A program made the position numbers and the translations under genes. Of a DNA stretch of 37,298 bases, positions 1 through 7,781 are shown in pieces (within the stretch, counting starts at the first letter, position 1; each line of letters opens with the position of its first letter). This DNA comes from Actinomycetes bacterium (GTDB lineage Bacteria > Actinomycetota > Acidimicrobiia > Acidimicrobiales > SZUA-35). The stretch covers positions 1 through 37,298 of the forward strand of contig JAAETV010000301.1 of assembly GCA_024227975.1 (NCBI GenBank). Direction: 5' to 3'. A model generated the notes under the pieces. That model was given only the letters and a program-made list of their open reading frames with translations. It was not told the origin of the DNA and made no database searches.

Positions 1-792
1 CAGCTGAAGTCGTCCTCTGAGGAGTTGGCCGGCGCGGCCGACGGGTTGACCGCCGTCTCGTCTTCGATGACCTCTTCGGCCGAAATGACCTCCTCACGTG
101 CAGCGTCGGCCTCGACTGCCGGTGACGAGGTTTCCTCCTCCGTCGCCCTGGTGGCAACGTCCATCGAGGAGCTGAACGCAACCATCCAAGAGGTCGCCGC
201 TAGTGCCAACGAAGCTGCATCGATGGCCGGAGGCGCAGTTGAGGCGGCACAGAACACGTCAGTGACAATCTCCAAGCTCGGTGAGTCCTCTCAGGAGATT
301 GGCGACGTGGTCAAGGTGATCAACTCGATTGCCGAGCAGACGAACCTGCTGGCTCTGAACGCCACCATCGAGGCGGCCAGAGCTGGTGAGGCGGGCAAGG
401 GATTCGCGGTGGTCGCCAACGAGGTGAAGGAGCTGGCCAACCAGACCAGCAAGGCCACCGGAGAGATCGGCCAACGTATTCAGGCGATCCAGGACGACAC
501 GTCGGGTGCAGTAGCGGCCAACGAACGGATCGGGGAGTTCATCGATCAGATCAGTGAGATCTCCATCGCTATCGCTGCTGCCGTTGAAGAGCAGTCGGTC
601 ACTACTGCCGAGATCACCACCAATGTCGAGGAAGCTTCTTCGGGAACCAAGCAGATAGCCCACTCCGTTGCCGAAGTCGCTGAAGCTGCGGAATCAACCC
701 GCCAATCGACCGATGAGACTGCCACATCGGCAGCGTCGATGTCGGCGATGTCAACCGAGCTCAGCGACCTCGTGGCCCAGTATCAGCGCTGA
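1..792 (+). CDS. Methyl-accepting chemotaxis protein, C-terminal signalling part (5' truncated by window edge)
   Basis: The frame is open from base 1, so the true start lies outside the window; 263 codons are visible. The protein is a Ser/Ala/Thr/Glu-rich helical coiled coil with the hallmark MCP cytoplasmic hairpin tip: [20 protein letters not shown] followed by [15 protein letters not shown]. This tip contacts CheA and CheW in the receptor array. The flanking heptads ([19 protein letters not shown] region upstream, [15 protein letters not shown] downstream) are typical of the methylation helices. The ligand-binding and membrane parts are not visible, so the stimulus is unknown. The gene converges on the alcohol dehydrogenase, with a long hairpin at the shared 3' end. 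No other chemotaxis gene is in the window. Family assignment is certain. Confidence 0.95.
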   Translation, partial: QLKSSSEELAGAADGLTAVSSSMTSSAEMTSSRAASASTAGDEVSSSVALVATSIEELNATIQEVAASANEAASMAGGAVEAAQNTSVTISKLGESSQEIGDVVKVINSIAEQTNLLALNATIEAARAGEAGKGFAVVANEVKELANQTSKATGEIGQRIQAIQDDTSGAVAANERIGEFIDQISEISIAIAAAVEEQSVTTAEITTNVEEASSGTKQIAHSVAEVAEAAESTRQSTDETATSAASMSAMSTELSDLVAQYQR

Positions 793-833
793 TCGGTCGC
801 GAGGTAGGAGTCGCAACCCAGACTCGTTGCCCT

Positions 834-870
834 CACCGTCATCATCCTCGACTAGAAGGTGATGACGGTG
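834..870. terminator. Candidate bidirectional terminator hairpin between convergent genes
   Basis: A 13-bp stem (834-846 pairing with 858-870, with one G-T position) encloses an 11-nt loop that holds the stop codon of the minus-strand alcohol dehydrogenase. It sits 42 bases past the chemotaxis receptor stop. There is no clear T tract on either side, so it may act as a weak or factor-assisted terminator or as an mRNA 3'-end stabiliser. Confidence 0.5.
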
Positions 871-1940
871 CGGGCGCCCTCACTGTTCTTCATCATCTGG
901 TAGCCGTCATTGACCTCGTCGAGGCCGATTGTGGCTGTCACCATCTCGTCGAGCAGTAGACGACCATCGAGATACATGTCGATCATGCGCGGGATGTCGG
1001 TCCGGAACTGGTTCGATCCCATCATCGACCCTTGAAGCTTCTTCTCCGACAGGAAATCAATGCCCCTCAGTTGGACGATGTCCTTCGAAGGGACCATGCC
1101 GATTATGGTTGCCGTACCTCCTATCGCCAACATATCGAAGGCCTGGCGGACGGTGTCGGCCCGGCCGATGGCCTCGAAGGAGTAGTCGACCCCGCCCCTG
1201 GTCAGATCCTTGACCTCGGCCACGACATCTTCGCATTCTGAGGCGTTGATGAAGTGGGTTCCCCCTACCTGGCCCGCCGTTTCCAGCTTCGATGGGGAGA
1301 TATCGACCACGATCACCTTGTTGGCGCCCGCAATCCTGGCCCCTTGGATAGCGGCCAGCCCGATCCCGCCGGCCCCGATTACACACACTGTCGAGCCGAC
1401 CTCGACCTTGGCCGTGCGCACTGCGGCCCCGAATCCGGTGGTGATACCGCACCCGATGAGACAGGCCTTGTCCAGGGGCATGTCCTCGATCACCTTCACC
1501 AACCCGTTCTGGTGGACCAGCATCTCCTCGGCGAAGCCACCGAGACGAGCCATCTGATCGACTGGGGTACCGTCGGCCCGGCTGAGGCGGGGGGGCTCAC
1601 CCCTGCCTCTGGATGTGGCCTTGGGGTTGGTGCAACGGTTCGGGTGGCCGCTGAGGCACTGGGGACATTGACCACAGAAGATCGACAGGCAGGCAACCAC
1701 ATGATCGCCAGCTTTCACATAGTCGACACCGTCACCAACGGCCTGGACGATACCGGCCGACTCATGGCCCAAGACGATGGGGAGCCGGGTGCGAAACACA
1801 CCTTCTATGAAGTGGAGGTCGCTATGACACAGCCCAGCGCCGACCACCTGGATCAGGACCTCACCGGGACCTGGGCGGTCGATCGACAAGTCCTCGATGA
1901 TCAGCTCACCTGGCTGCTCGTTCAGTACCGCTGCTCTCAT
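852..1940 (-). CDS. Zinc-dependent alcohol dehydrogenase (MDR superfamily)
   Basis: A 362-residue medium-chain NAD(P)-dependent dehydrogenase that would oxidise a primary alcohol or reduce an aldehyde. Catalytic zinc ligands are visible at Cys38, His59-Glu60 (GHESAG) and Cys164 (GCGITTG). The structural zinc lobe has Cys89, Cys92, Cys95 and Cys103. The Rossmann motif GAGGIG is at 189-194, with Asp213 ending strand 2, which favours NAD over NADP. Length and the CLIGCGITTGFGAA segment match the class I/III-like and NDMA-dependent groups common in actinobacteria. The ATG start has a strong GGGGAGG ribosome site three bases upstream, so this gene is not leaderless. It stands alone between divergent and convergent neighbours. 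The substrate cannot be read from sequence. Confidence 0.93.
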   Translation of the reverse strand: MRAAVLNEQPGELIIEDLSIDRPGPGEVLIQVVGAGLCHSDLHFIEGVFRTRLPIVLGHESAGIVQAVGDGVDYVKAGDHVVACLSIFCGQCPQCLSGHPNRCTNPKATSRGRGEPPRLSRADGTPVDQMARLGGFAEEMLVHQNGLVKVIEDMPLDKACLIGCGITTGFGAAVRTAKVEVGSTVCVIGAGGIGLAAIQGARIAGANKVIVVDISPSKLETAGQVGGTHFINASECEDVVAEVKDLTRGGVDYSFEAIGRADTVRQAFDMLAIGGTATIIGMVPSKDIVQLRGIDFLSEKKLQGSMMGSNQFRTDIPRMIDMYLDGRLLLDEMVTATIGLDEVNDGYQMMKNSEGARTVITF

Positions 1941-2067
1941 CGGCCTCCCCTTCCACGACCGGTCCCTTTCGGAGACCGAAGCTGGCGACTCACCCGACCC
2001 TAGTCTTCGCCGGCTGATGGTGAGCCATTGGTGGGGCCCAGCGCTTGAATCGGCCCGGCGCGCTGGC

Positions 2068-2073
2068 TACCTT
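2068..2073 (+). promoter_or_regulatory. -10 element TACCTT of a probable leaderless promoter
   Basis: TACCTT ends exactly 6 bases before the ATG at 2080 and no Shine-Dalgarno sequence is present. Transcription would start at or next to the A of the start codon. Inference from spacing, supported by the same arrangement at several other genes in the window. Confidence 0.5.
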
Positions 2074-2079
2074 GCCGCC

Positions 2080-3366
2080 ATGGCCCCTGACTCCAACGAC
2101 AGTGCTGACTCCAACAGCAGTGCTGACTCCAACAACAGTGCTGACTCCAACAACAGTGCACCGACGGTCACCGCCGTCGAGACTCTCCACTGCGATGCCG
2201 GTTGGCGCAACTACCACTTCTGCAAGATCACGACCGACGAGGGGATTGTTGGCTGGAGCGAGTTCGACGAGGGCTTCGGGTCACCAGGGGTCAGTGCCGT
2301 GATCGAAGCCCTCACCCGCCGGGTGGTCGGCACCTCGGTCAACAACCATGAGCGAACCTACAACGAGCTGTTCACAGCTACTCGCCCGGGAGCAGGCTCG
2401 GTCGTAGGGCAGGGAATCGGGGCCATCGAAAACGCCCTGCTCGATGCCAAGTCCAAGAGCCTCGGCATCCCCGTCTATGATCTCCTAGGCGGCAAGGTGC
2501 GCGACAAGATTGAGGTCTACTGGTCCCACTGTGGTACGTGGCGGATCGCCCAACACCGCTTCTACGGCAACCAGATCACCGATCTGGCCGGCATCGAAGC
2601 CCTGGGCCAGGAGGTCCGCCAAGCTGGATTCTCGGCTCTCAAGACCAACATCTTCACCCAGTGGGACGGAGCCCTGCGCTCATGGGCCCCCGGCTTTGGT
2701 CGGCCCTGGAGCCCGGGCCTCAACGCCGAGCCCCTCGTCCTCCAAGGCATCCACGATGTGCTGGCCGCTTTCCGGACCGGGGCCGGGCCTGACGTCGGCA
2801 TCCTGTTGGATCTCAACTTCAACCTGAGGACCCCCGGCGTGTTGGAGGTACTGCGGGTGCTCGATGACTTCGACCTGTTCTGGCTGGAGTATGACAACGA
2901 CTCTCCCCAGGCCCTGCGCTATATCCGAGACCATGCAAACACCCAGATCGCCTCGCTGGAGACCCTCATCGGGTTGCCCCGCTTCCTGCCATACTTGGCC
3001 AACGAGGCCGTTGACGTTGCCATTATCGACACCGTCTGGAACGGGACCTGGCAGTCCATGAAGATTGCGGCCGCCGTCAATGCTCATGAGGTCCAGGTCG
3101 CCCCTCACAACTTCTACGGTCACCTCAGCACCATGATGAGCGCCCACTTCGCGGCGGCCGTTCCGAACCTGCGGATCATGGAGACCGACATCGACCGTCT
3201 CCCGTGGGATGCGGACCTGTTCACCGAAGTACCCCACTATGAAGACGGACATCTGATCCTGAGCGACCGACCAGGGTGGGGGACGGAGCCAAACGAGGAA
3301 GCTCTGGCTGCCCATCCCCCCAAGGCGGGCCCCGGGTTCCTGGTCAGCGGTATCGGTCCCGATTGA
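2080..3366 (+). CDS. Enolase-superfamily (mandelate racemase/muconate lactonizing type) dehydratase
   Basis: A 428-residue protein with an N-terminal capping domain and a C-terminal TIM barrel. Metal ligands appear as Asp in LLDLNF, Glu in WLEYD and Glu in ASLETL; a catalytic His is in VAPHNFYG, as in galactonate/mannonate-type sugar acid dehydratases. The expected reaction is Mg-dependent abstraction of the alpha proton of a carboxylate, probably a sugar acid. The ATG at 2080 is preferred over upstream in-frame starts because a TACCTT box lies 6 bases ahead of it. Residues 4-27 are an Asp/Ser/Asn-rich stretch encoded by an 18-bp tandem repeat and are absent from typical family members. The stop codon overlaps the TTG start of the FetB-like gene, which implies translational coupling. 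Family is certain; substrate unknown. Confidence 0.9.
   Translation: MAPDSNDSADSNSSADSNNSADSNNSAPTVTAVETLHCDAGWRNYHFCKITTDEGIVGWSEFDEGFGSPGVSAVIEALTRRVVGTSVNNHERTYNELFTATRPGAGSVVGQGIGAIENALLDAKSKSLGIPVYDLLGGKVRDKIEVYWSHCGTWRIAQHRFYGNQITDLAGIEALGQEVRQAGFSALKTNIFTQWDGALRSWAPGFGRPWSPGLNAEPLVLQGIHDVLAAFRTGAGPDVGILLDLNFNLRTPGVLEVLRVLDDFDLFWLEYDNDSPQALRYIRDHANTQIASLETLIGLPRFLPYLANEAVDVAIIDTVWNGTWQSMKIAAAVNAHEVQVAPHNFYGHLSTMMSAHFAAAVPNLRIMETDIDRLPWDADLFTEVPHYEDGHLILSDRPGWGTEPNEEALAAHPPKAGPGFLVSGIGPD
2089..2160 (+). repeat. 18-bp tandem repeat, 4 units, inside the dehydratase N-terminus
   Basis: Four in-frame copies of a unit encoding D-S-N-x-S-A, with x = D, S, N, N. Units differ mainly at the fourth codon. 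The array lies directly after the start codon region, and copy-number changes would keep the reading frame. Confidence 0.9.
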
Positions 3367-4199
3367 GGGTCGCCCAATCCTCCCTCACCGATGCTGTCGT
3401 CGGCTGGCCGGTGATCATGGCTTCGCTGTCGTTGGTGGCGTTGGCTGTCGTTCTGGCCTGGTGGCTGGGGGTCGGCATTGGTAGAGACCTGATCACGGCC
3501 TCGGTTCGAGCTGCGGTCCAATTGCTGGGCGTCGGGTTCGTGTTCGCAACTGCCTTTGGTTCGGCCCATGCCATGGTGTGGGCTTGGATGTGGGTGGTAG
3601 GGATGGTGGGGGTGGCCACCACCGTCGTGGCCCGAAGGACAGGTCACCCTATTCGGGGGCTGGTGGTTGTGGCCGGGTCCGTGGTCGGTCTGGCCGCCCT
3701 CATCAGTATCGGGGTGACGTTCGGGCTGGGCGTGATCGACTACGAGGCTGTTTCCCTCGTTGTCATCACCGGGATCACGATCGGCAACGCTGTTCCCTCT
3801 GCCGTGCTTGGTGTCAACCAGTCGGTGGCTCGTTGTCGAGACGGGGTCGGCGAGATCGAGGGCTTGTTGTCGTTGGGAATGGACCGCCGTCAGGTTGTGC
3901 GATTCCTGGCCCCCCGGGCCGCCACCGCCTCCCTCATCCCCCAGATCGAGCGGACGAAGGTGGTCGGCTTGATCGCTCTGCCCGGAGCCATGACGGGGCT
4001 GTTGTTGGCCGGCGTCGACCCGGTCCAAGCCGTCGCCGTCCAACTTCTGGTCATGTATCTCATTCTCGGGACGACGGCAGTCTGCGTGGTCTCGGTAGTT
4101 GCCGTCATCCACCGGGCGGCGTTGACCGACGACCTGCGGGTGGCGACCTGGGTCCGTCTCGAAGATCTTGAGCGGAGGGTTTCTGGGACTACCAGGTGA
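3363..4199 (+). CDS. FetB-like (UPF0014) ABC transporter permease
   Basis: An integral membrane protein of about 278 residues with six or seven predicted helices. The family signature is clear: TIGNAVPSAVLG, then IEGLLSLGMDRRQVVRFLAPRAA, then a pairing of LIALPGAMTGLLLAGVDPVQAV with QLLVMYLILGTTA. In E. coli, FetB pairs with the ATPase FetA and helps export iron and resist oxidative stress. I choose the TTG at 3363 because it overlaps the TGA of the dehydratase as TTGA and gives a protein of family length; upstream in-frame starts lie inside the dehydratase gene. No FetA-type ATPase is nearby, so its partner must be encoded elsewhere. Pairing with an enolase-superfamily enzyme is unusual. Family assignment is strong; substrate is uncertain. 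Confidence 0.85.
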   Translation: MRVAQSSLTDAVVGWPVIMASLSLVALAVVLAWWLGVGIGRDLITASVRAAVQLLGVGFVFATAFGSAHAMVWAWMWVVGMVGVATTVVARRTGHPIRGLVVVAGSVVGLAALISIGVTFGLGVIDYEAVSLVVITGITIGNAVPSAVLGVNQSVARCRDGVGEIEGLLSLGMDRRQVVRFLAPRAATASLIPQIERTKVVGLIALPGAMTGLLLAGVDPVQAVAVQLLVMYLILGTTAVCVVSVVAVIHRAALTDDLRVATWVRLEDLERRVSGTTR

Positions 4200-4228
4200 C
4201 TGTGCCCCCAACCATCGCTACGTTCATC

Positions 4229-4243
4229 ATGTATGGCTGCTGA
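4229..4243 (+). other. Possible 4-codon upstream ORF overlapping the kinase start
   Basis: ATG at 4229 begins M-Y-G-C-stop in a different frame and overlaps the kinase ATG at 4233. A TACGTT box at 4219-4224 lies 4 bases ahead of this ATG and 8 ahead of the kinase ATG. Whether it is translated cannot be told from sequence. Confidence 0.25.
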
Positions 4244-6950
4244 TTCGAGGGACAAGCAACGGATCCAGGCGGCGTTACCGGCTTACGAGATCGGCCAGGA
4301 GCTCGGACGGGGTGCCTTCGGGATTGTGTACCAGGCTCGCCACACCAGCCTCGGGCGTCAGGTGGCGGTAAAGCAGCTCGGTCAGGCCTTCGCCACCGAC
4401 GAAATGGTCCGTCAGCGGTTCGTGGCCGAAGCCCAGATGGTGGCCTCACTCGACCATCCCCACATCGTTCCGGTTTACGACTTCATCGATCAGGCCGACG
4501 GGCTGTGCCTCATCATCATGGAGCGATGTGCCGGTGCGGTCAGCGATCGCTTCATGTCAGACGGGCTCGCCACCGACAACGCTTGCGCTTCAGTGCTGGC
4601 CTGCCTGGCCGCCCTCGACTTCGCCCATCGGGCTGGAGTTCTCCACCGCGACATCAAGCCCGAGAACCTCCTCTTCGACGCCAAGGGAGTGATCAAGCTC
4701 GGCGACTTCGGTATCGCCCGAGCCATCGACACCAACGCCAGGCGCACCGCAACCGGTACCGTCATCGGGACGCCGGCCTATATGAGTCCCGAACAGGTGC
4801 GGGGTGAGGAGCTGACTCCGGCGTCCGATCTCTACAGCGTAGGGATCATGGCCTATGAGCTGTTGACGGGTCGGTTCCCGTTCAGCGAATCACAATCAGC
4901 CACCGGCTTGCTGGCTCACCATCTCGTCACCCCGCCAACTCCACTGACCGAGACCAGGCCTGAGCTCCCGGCCGAGCTCGGCGCGGTGATCGATCGGACG
5001 CTGGTCAAGGAGGCGTCGGACCGGTACCAATCGGCTCTCGAGCTGGCTGCCGATCTGACCCGGGCCGGTGTGGCGGCCTTCGGCACCGGCTGGCTACGTC
5101 AAGGTGACCACATCCTCCACTGGCCTGAGGTGATTGCCGAGAGCGAACGATCCGCCGGGTCCGCACCTCGCAACGCCACCATCATGGTCAGGGCTGACGA
5201 GTCCCGGACCTTGTTGGCTGGGGCTCGCGGTGGTCCCGGTGCGCCCAGCACAGGGCCCAACCCACCCGCAGGGGTCCCGAGTGGACCGACCCCGCTGGGA
5301 ACCCCACCCCACGGGGCCCCGGCCCCTGGCATCGCGCCCGGTAGCCCTCCCCCCGGCGCCTTTCCGGGCGGCCCGCCTCCGCAAAGCCAACCGGCCGGTA
5401 CCCCGTCGGCCAGCTATGTGCCGCCAACCCGTCAGGCGCCACCGGCTCAGCATCCACCACCGGGCCAGGTCCCGACCTCAGCAGCCCCGCAAGCTCAGGC
5501 CCCCCAAGCTCGGGCGACGCAAGGCAGCGGCGGCCTGTCCTCTCCGCCAGGACCGGCCCCCCAGCAGGGGAGTGGGTTCACCGGCCAAGGGGCGCCAACA
5601 TCCTCTGGGCCCGCTCCGTTTCATGGGGCCGCTGCTTCCGGCCAGCACCCCGGCTTCTACAACCCTGGCGGTCCTGGTTCTGGTGGCTACAACACTGGTG
5701 GTCTTGGTTCCGGCGGGTACGGGGTCGCGGGCTCCGCTCCCGGCACCGACAAGGGCCGCTCGCCGGTGCTACTCGTGGCCCTCGGACTGGGGGGAGTCCT
5801 GGTCGCCGCTCTGATCGTGCTGGCTGTGATTGGAGCCCTGGCTGGCGACGACAATGGTGATGATGCGGCCGGTGATGATGTGATCGCCGGCGGCTCGACC
5901 AGCACCGACGAGACCGGGGCCGATGACGTCGCCACCGAGGAAACAACGGCAAACACCGCGTTCCAGATCCCGATCACGCCGGTACCGGACATTGCGCCGG
6001 TGGTAGTGGCCGATACGGCGTGGACCCCGACCCCTTGCCCCGTTGATCAGGAGCGCATCGCCTGTCTCACCGGGGTTGCCATTGACAGCGATTCAGGGGA
6101 GATGGTGGCTGCATATCAGGTCTACGGCTTCATCCCCGAGCTCGACCCCATCGACTATCACCTCCACTTCTACCTCGACACCGTGGTCGGTGGCGACGAA
6201 CGCAAGGCCGGGTCTGAGGTGTCCGGCGGCGACTGGCGCTCCTGGGATGGGATCCTGCCTTTCACCAGTGTTGACGCTGAGAGCGGTCGAACGGGGTTCC
6301 GGCAGGCTGATGTCGAAGCAACAGGGGCCCGCAACCTGTGCGTGCTGGTTGCCGATCCGGACCTGCGAGCCGTACCTGGCAGCGGAAACTGCGCCCCCAT
6401 TCCCTACACCTTCGACGACACCGTCGCCCTCGAACAGGTGGGCCGACTCCAGGGCACGTATGCCGGCAGTTGTGGTATCGGGGTCACCATGATCATCCCC
6501 GAGGATTGGCGCTGGGTCGATCTGGTCGCCAACGACGCAGCCGATGCCGCCCGCATCCTGCGGCCCGGCGACGTCGAGCTGGCAACGACCTACCTGTCGG
6601 ACTTCATCGCCAGCGGCGGAATCCTGTGGGTCGACGGTCCCCTCGATGGAGATTTCATCGTCAACCTCAGCGTTCAGCGGATCGAGGGCAACTACACAAC
6701 GGCCAGCACCCCCGATGAAGTAACGGCTGAGTTGGAACGGTCGGGGCTGTACTTTGAAGGCAAGGTGACCGAGAAGACGTTCAACGGCCGCACCATCAAC
6801 ACCCAGATCGTGGCCGGTGACGGCTTCGAACTGAACCAGTACGTGATCCCCGATTTCGGCTACACCATGGTCGTCAGCTTGACCGCACCCCAGGTGGCGG
6901 ACTGGTTCGAGACCTCCGACGCCATGGCCGCCACCGTGATGGGCTGCTGA
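4233..6950 (+). CDS. Transmembrane Ser/Thr protein kinase with Pro/Gly-rich linker and unknown extracellular domain
   Basis: A 905-residue Hanks-type kinase. Kinase domain about 18-270: glycine loop GRGAFG 25-30, Lys47, Glu66, HRDIKPEN with Asp140, Lys142 and Asn145, DFG at 158-160, and TPAYMSPE ending the activation loop. All catalytic residues are present, so it should be active. Residues about 330-505 form a low-complexity Pro/Gly/Ala/Gln linker ending in GSGGY-type repeats. A single membrane helix follows at about 510-535, then an acidic Asp/Thr-rich stalk and an outer domain of about 340 residues with several cysteines. There are no PASTA repeats, so the ligand differs from PknB-type kinases. 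The start is an ATG with no ribosome site. No phosphatase or obvious substrate gene is adjacent. Confidence 0.93.
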   Translation: MAADSRDKQRIQAALPAYEIGQELGRGAFGIVYQARHTSLGRQVAVKQLGQAFATDEMVRQRFVAEAQMVASLDHPHIVPVYDFIDQADGLCLIIMERCAGAVSDRFMSDGLATDNACASVLACLAALDFAHRAGVLHRDIKPENLLFDAKGVIKLGDFGIARAIDTNARRTATGTVIGTPAYMSPEQVRGEELTPASDLYSVGIMAYELLTGRFPFSESQSATGLLAHHLVTPPTPLTETRPELPAELGAVIDRTLVKEASDRYQSALELAADLTRAGVAAFGTGWLRQGDHILHWPEVIAESERSAGSAPRNATIMVRADESRTLLAGARGGPGAPSTGPNPPAGVPSGPTPLGTPPHGAPAPGIAPGSPPPGAFPGGPPPQSQPAGTPSASYVPPTRQAPPAQHPPPGQVPTSAAPQAQAPQARATQGSGGLSSPPGPAPQQGSGFTGQGAPTSSGPAPFHGAAASGQHPGFYNPGGPGSGGYNTGGLGSGGYGVAGSAPGTDKGRSPVLLVALGLGGVLVAALIVLAVIGALAGDDNGDDAAGDDVIAGGSTSTDETGADDVATEETTANTAFQIPITPVPDIAPVVVADTAWTPTPCPVDQERIACLTGVAIDSDSGEMVAAYQVYGFIPELDPIDYHLHFYLDTVVGGDERKAGSEVSGGDWRSWDGILPFTSVDAESGRTGFRQADVEATGARNLCVLVADPDLRAVPGSGNCAPIPYTFDDTVALEQVGRLQGTYAGSCGIGVTMIIPEDWRWVDLVANDAADAARILRPGDVELATTYLSDFIASGGILWVDGPLDGDFIVNLSVQRIEGNYTTASTPDEVTAELERSGLYFEGKVTEKTFNGRTINTQIVAGDGFELNQYVIPDFGYTMVVSLTAPQVADWFETSDAMAATVMGC

Positions 6951-7006
6951 ACCCCGAGGCCGGTGCCGTCGATGACCGAACCTGAGCCGTGGCCGGGCCG
7001 CTTCGC

Positions 7007-7012
7007 TACCCT
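7007..7012 (+). promoter_or_regulatory. -10 element TACCCT of a probable leaderless promoter
   Basis: TACCCT ends 7 bases before the GTG start at 7020; no Shine-Dalgarno sequence. It supports the GTG as the true start of the HAD gene. Confidence 0.5.
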
Positions 7013-7019
7013 CGACTAG

Positions 7020-7781
7020 GTGCTGGCTTGGGCAATCGATCTCGACGGAGTGGTTTGGCGAGGAGCTGAGACGGTGCCGGGAGCCCCAGAAGCGGTGGCC
7101 CGGCTGCGTCGGGCCGACTGCCCTATCGCCTTCGTCACCAACTCCGCTCTCCGCACCCCTGACCAGGTCGGGGTGAAGCTGGCCGACCATGGCATCCCCG
7201 ATGCCACCGACCTCGTCATCACCTCGGCCATGGCTGCCGCCTCCCTGATCGAGGAGGATGAGAAGGTGGTCATGATCGGCTCCGACGGGCTTCGAGGTGC
7301 CATCGAGGACCGCAAGGCGACTGTGGTCGAGGAAGGGCCAGCCGATGCTGTCATCGTTGGCTTGAGCTACAGCTTCGACTACGCCGACATGACCAGGGCC
7401 ATGGAAGCCATCCGGGGTGGGGCCCGTTTCATTGCAACCAACGATGATTCGACCTTCCCCGATGCCGATCGCCTCCTCCCCGGCAATGGTGCCATCGTGG
7501 CCGCCGTCGCCACCGCCGCCGGGGTTGCTCCCGTCATCGCGGGCAAGCCTCATGAGACCATCTCCGCCATGGTCCGGGCTCGCCTCGGCACAAACGGGAT
7601 CATGGTCGGTGATCGTCCCGAAACCGACGGCAGCTTCGCCCGCACCATCGGCTACCAGTTCGGGCTCGTTCTCACCGGGGTGACTTCGATTGCCGACCTG
7701 CCAGTGTCACCGAGTCCTGACATCGTCGAGCCCGACCTCGCCACGCTGGTCGACGTTATTCTCGGTCCTGGCCTGGGCTGA
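7020..7781 (+). CDS. NagD-like HAD-superfamily phosphatase (subfamily IIA)
   Basis: A 253-residue phosphohydrolase of the NagD/p-nitrophenylphosphatase/phosphoglycolate phosphatase type. Motif I is DLDGVVW with nucleophile Asp7 and acid/base Asp9. Motif II is FVTNSA, with the C2-type cap following. Motif III Lys is in AGKPHE near 178, and motif IV is VGDRPETD near 195. Such enzymes remove phosphate from small metabolites (nucleoside monophosphates, phosphoglycolate, sugar phosphates); the exact substrate is unknown. The GTG start fits a leaderless promoter. The last 26 bases overlap the 3' end of the minus-strand MFS gene. No operon partner. Confidence 0.9.
   Translation: MLAWAIDLDGVVWRGAETVPGAPEAVARLRRADCPIAFVTNSALRTPDQVGVKLADHGIPDATDLVITSAMAAASLIEEDEKVVMIGSDGLRGAIEDRKATVVEEGPADAVIVGLSYSFDYADMTRAMEAIRGGARFIATNDDSTFPDADRLLPGNGAIVAAVATAAGVAPVIAGKPHETISAMVRARLGTNGIMVGDRPETDGSFARTIGYQFGLVLTGVTSIADLPVSPSPDIVEPDLATLVDVILGPGLG

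Noticed and set aside
3237..4211. A 324-codon open frame on the minus strand
   Set aside because: Antisense to the FetB-like permease; composition rich in Gly, His, Asp and Pro with no motif.
6093..7553. A 486-codon open frame on the minus strand
   Set aside because: It lies antisense to the kinase outer domain and the HAD gene, both of which have clear family motifs. Its translation is low-complexity His/Gly/Asp-rich, as expected from a shadow frame in GC-rich DNA.
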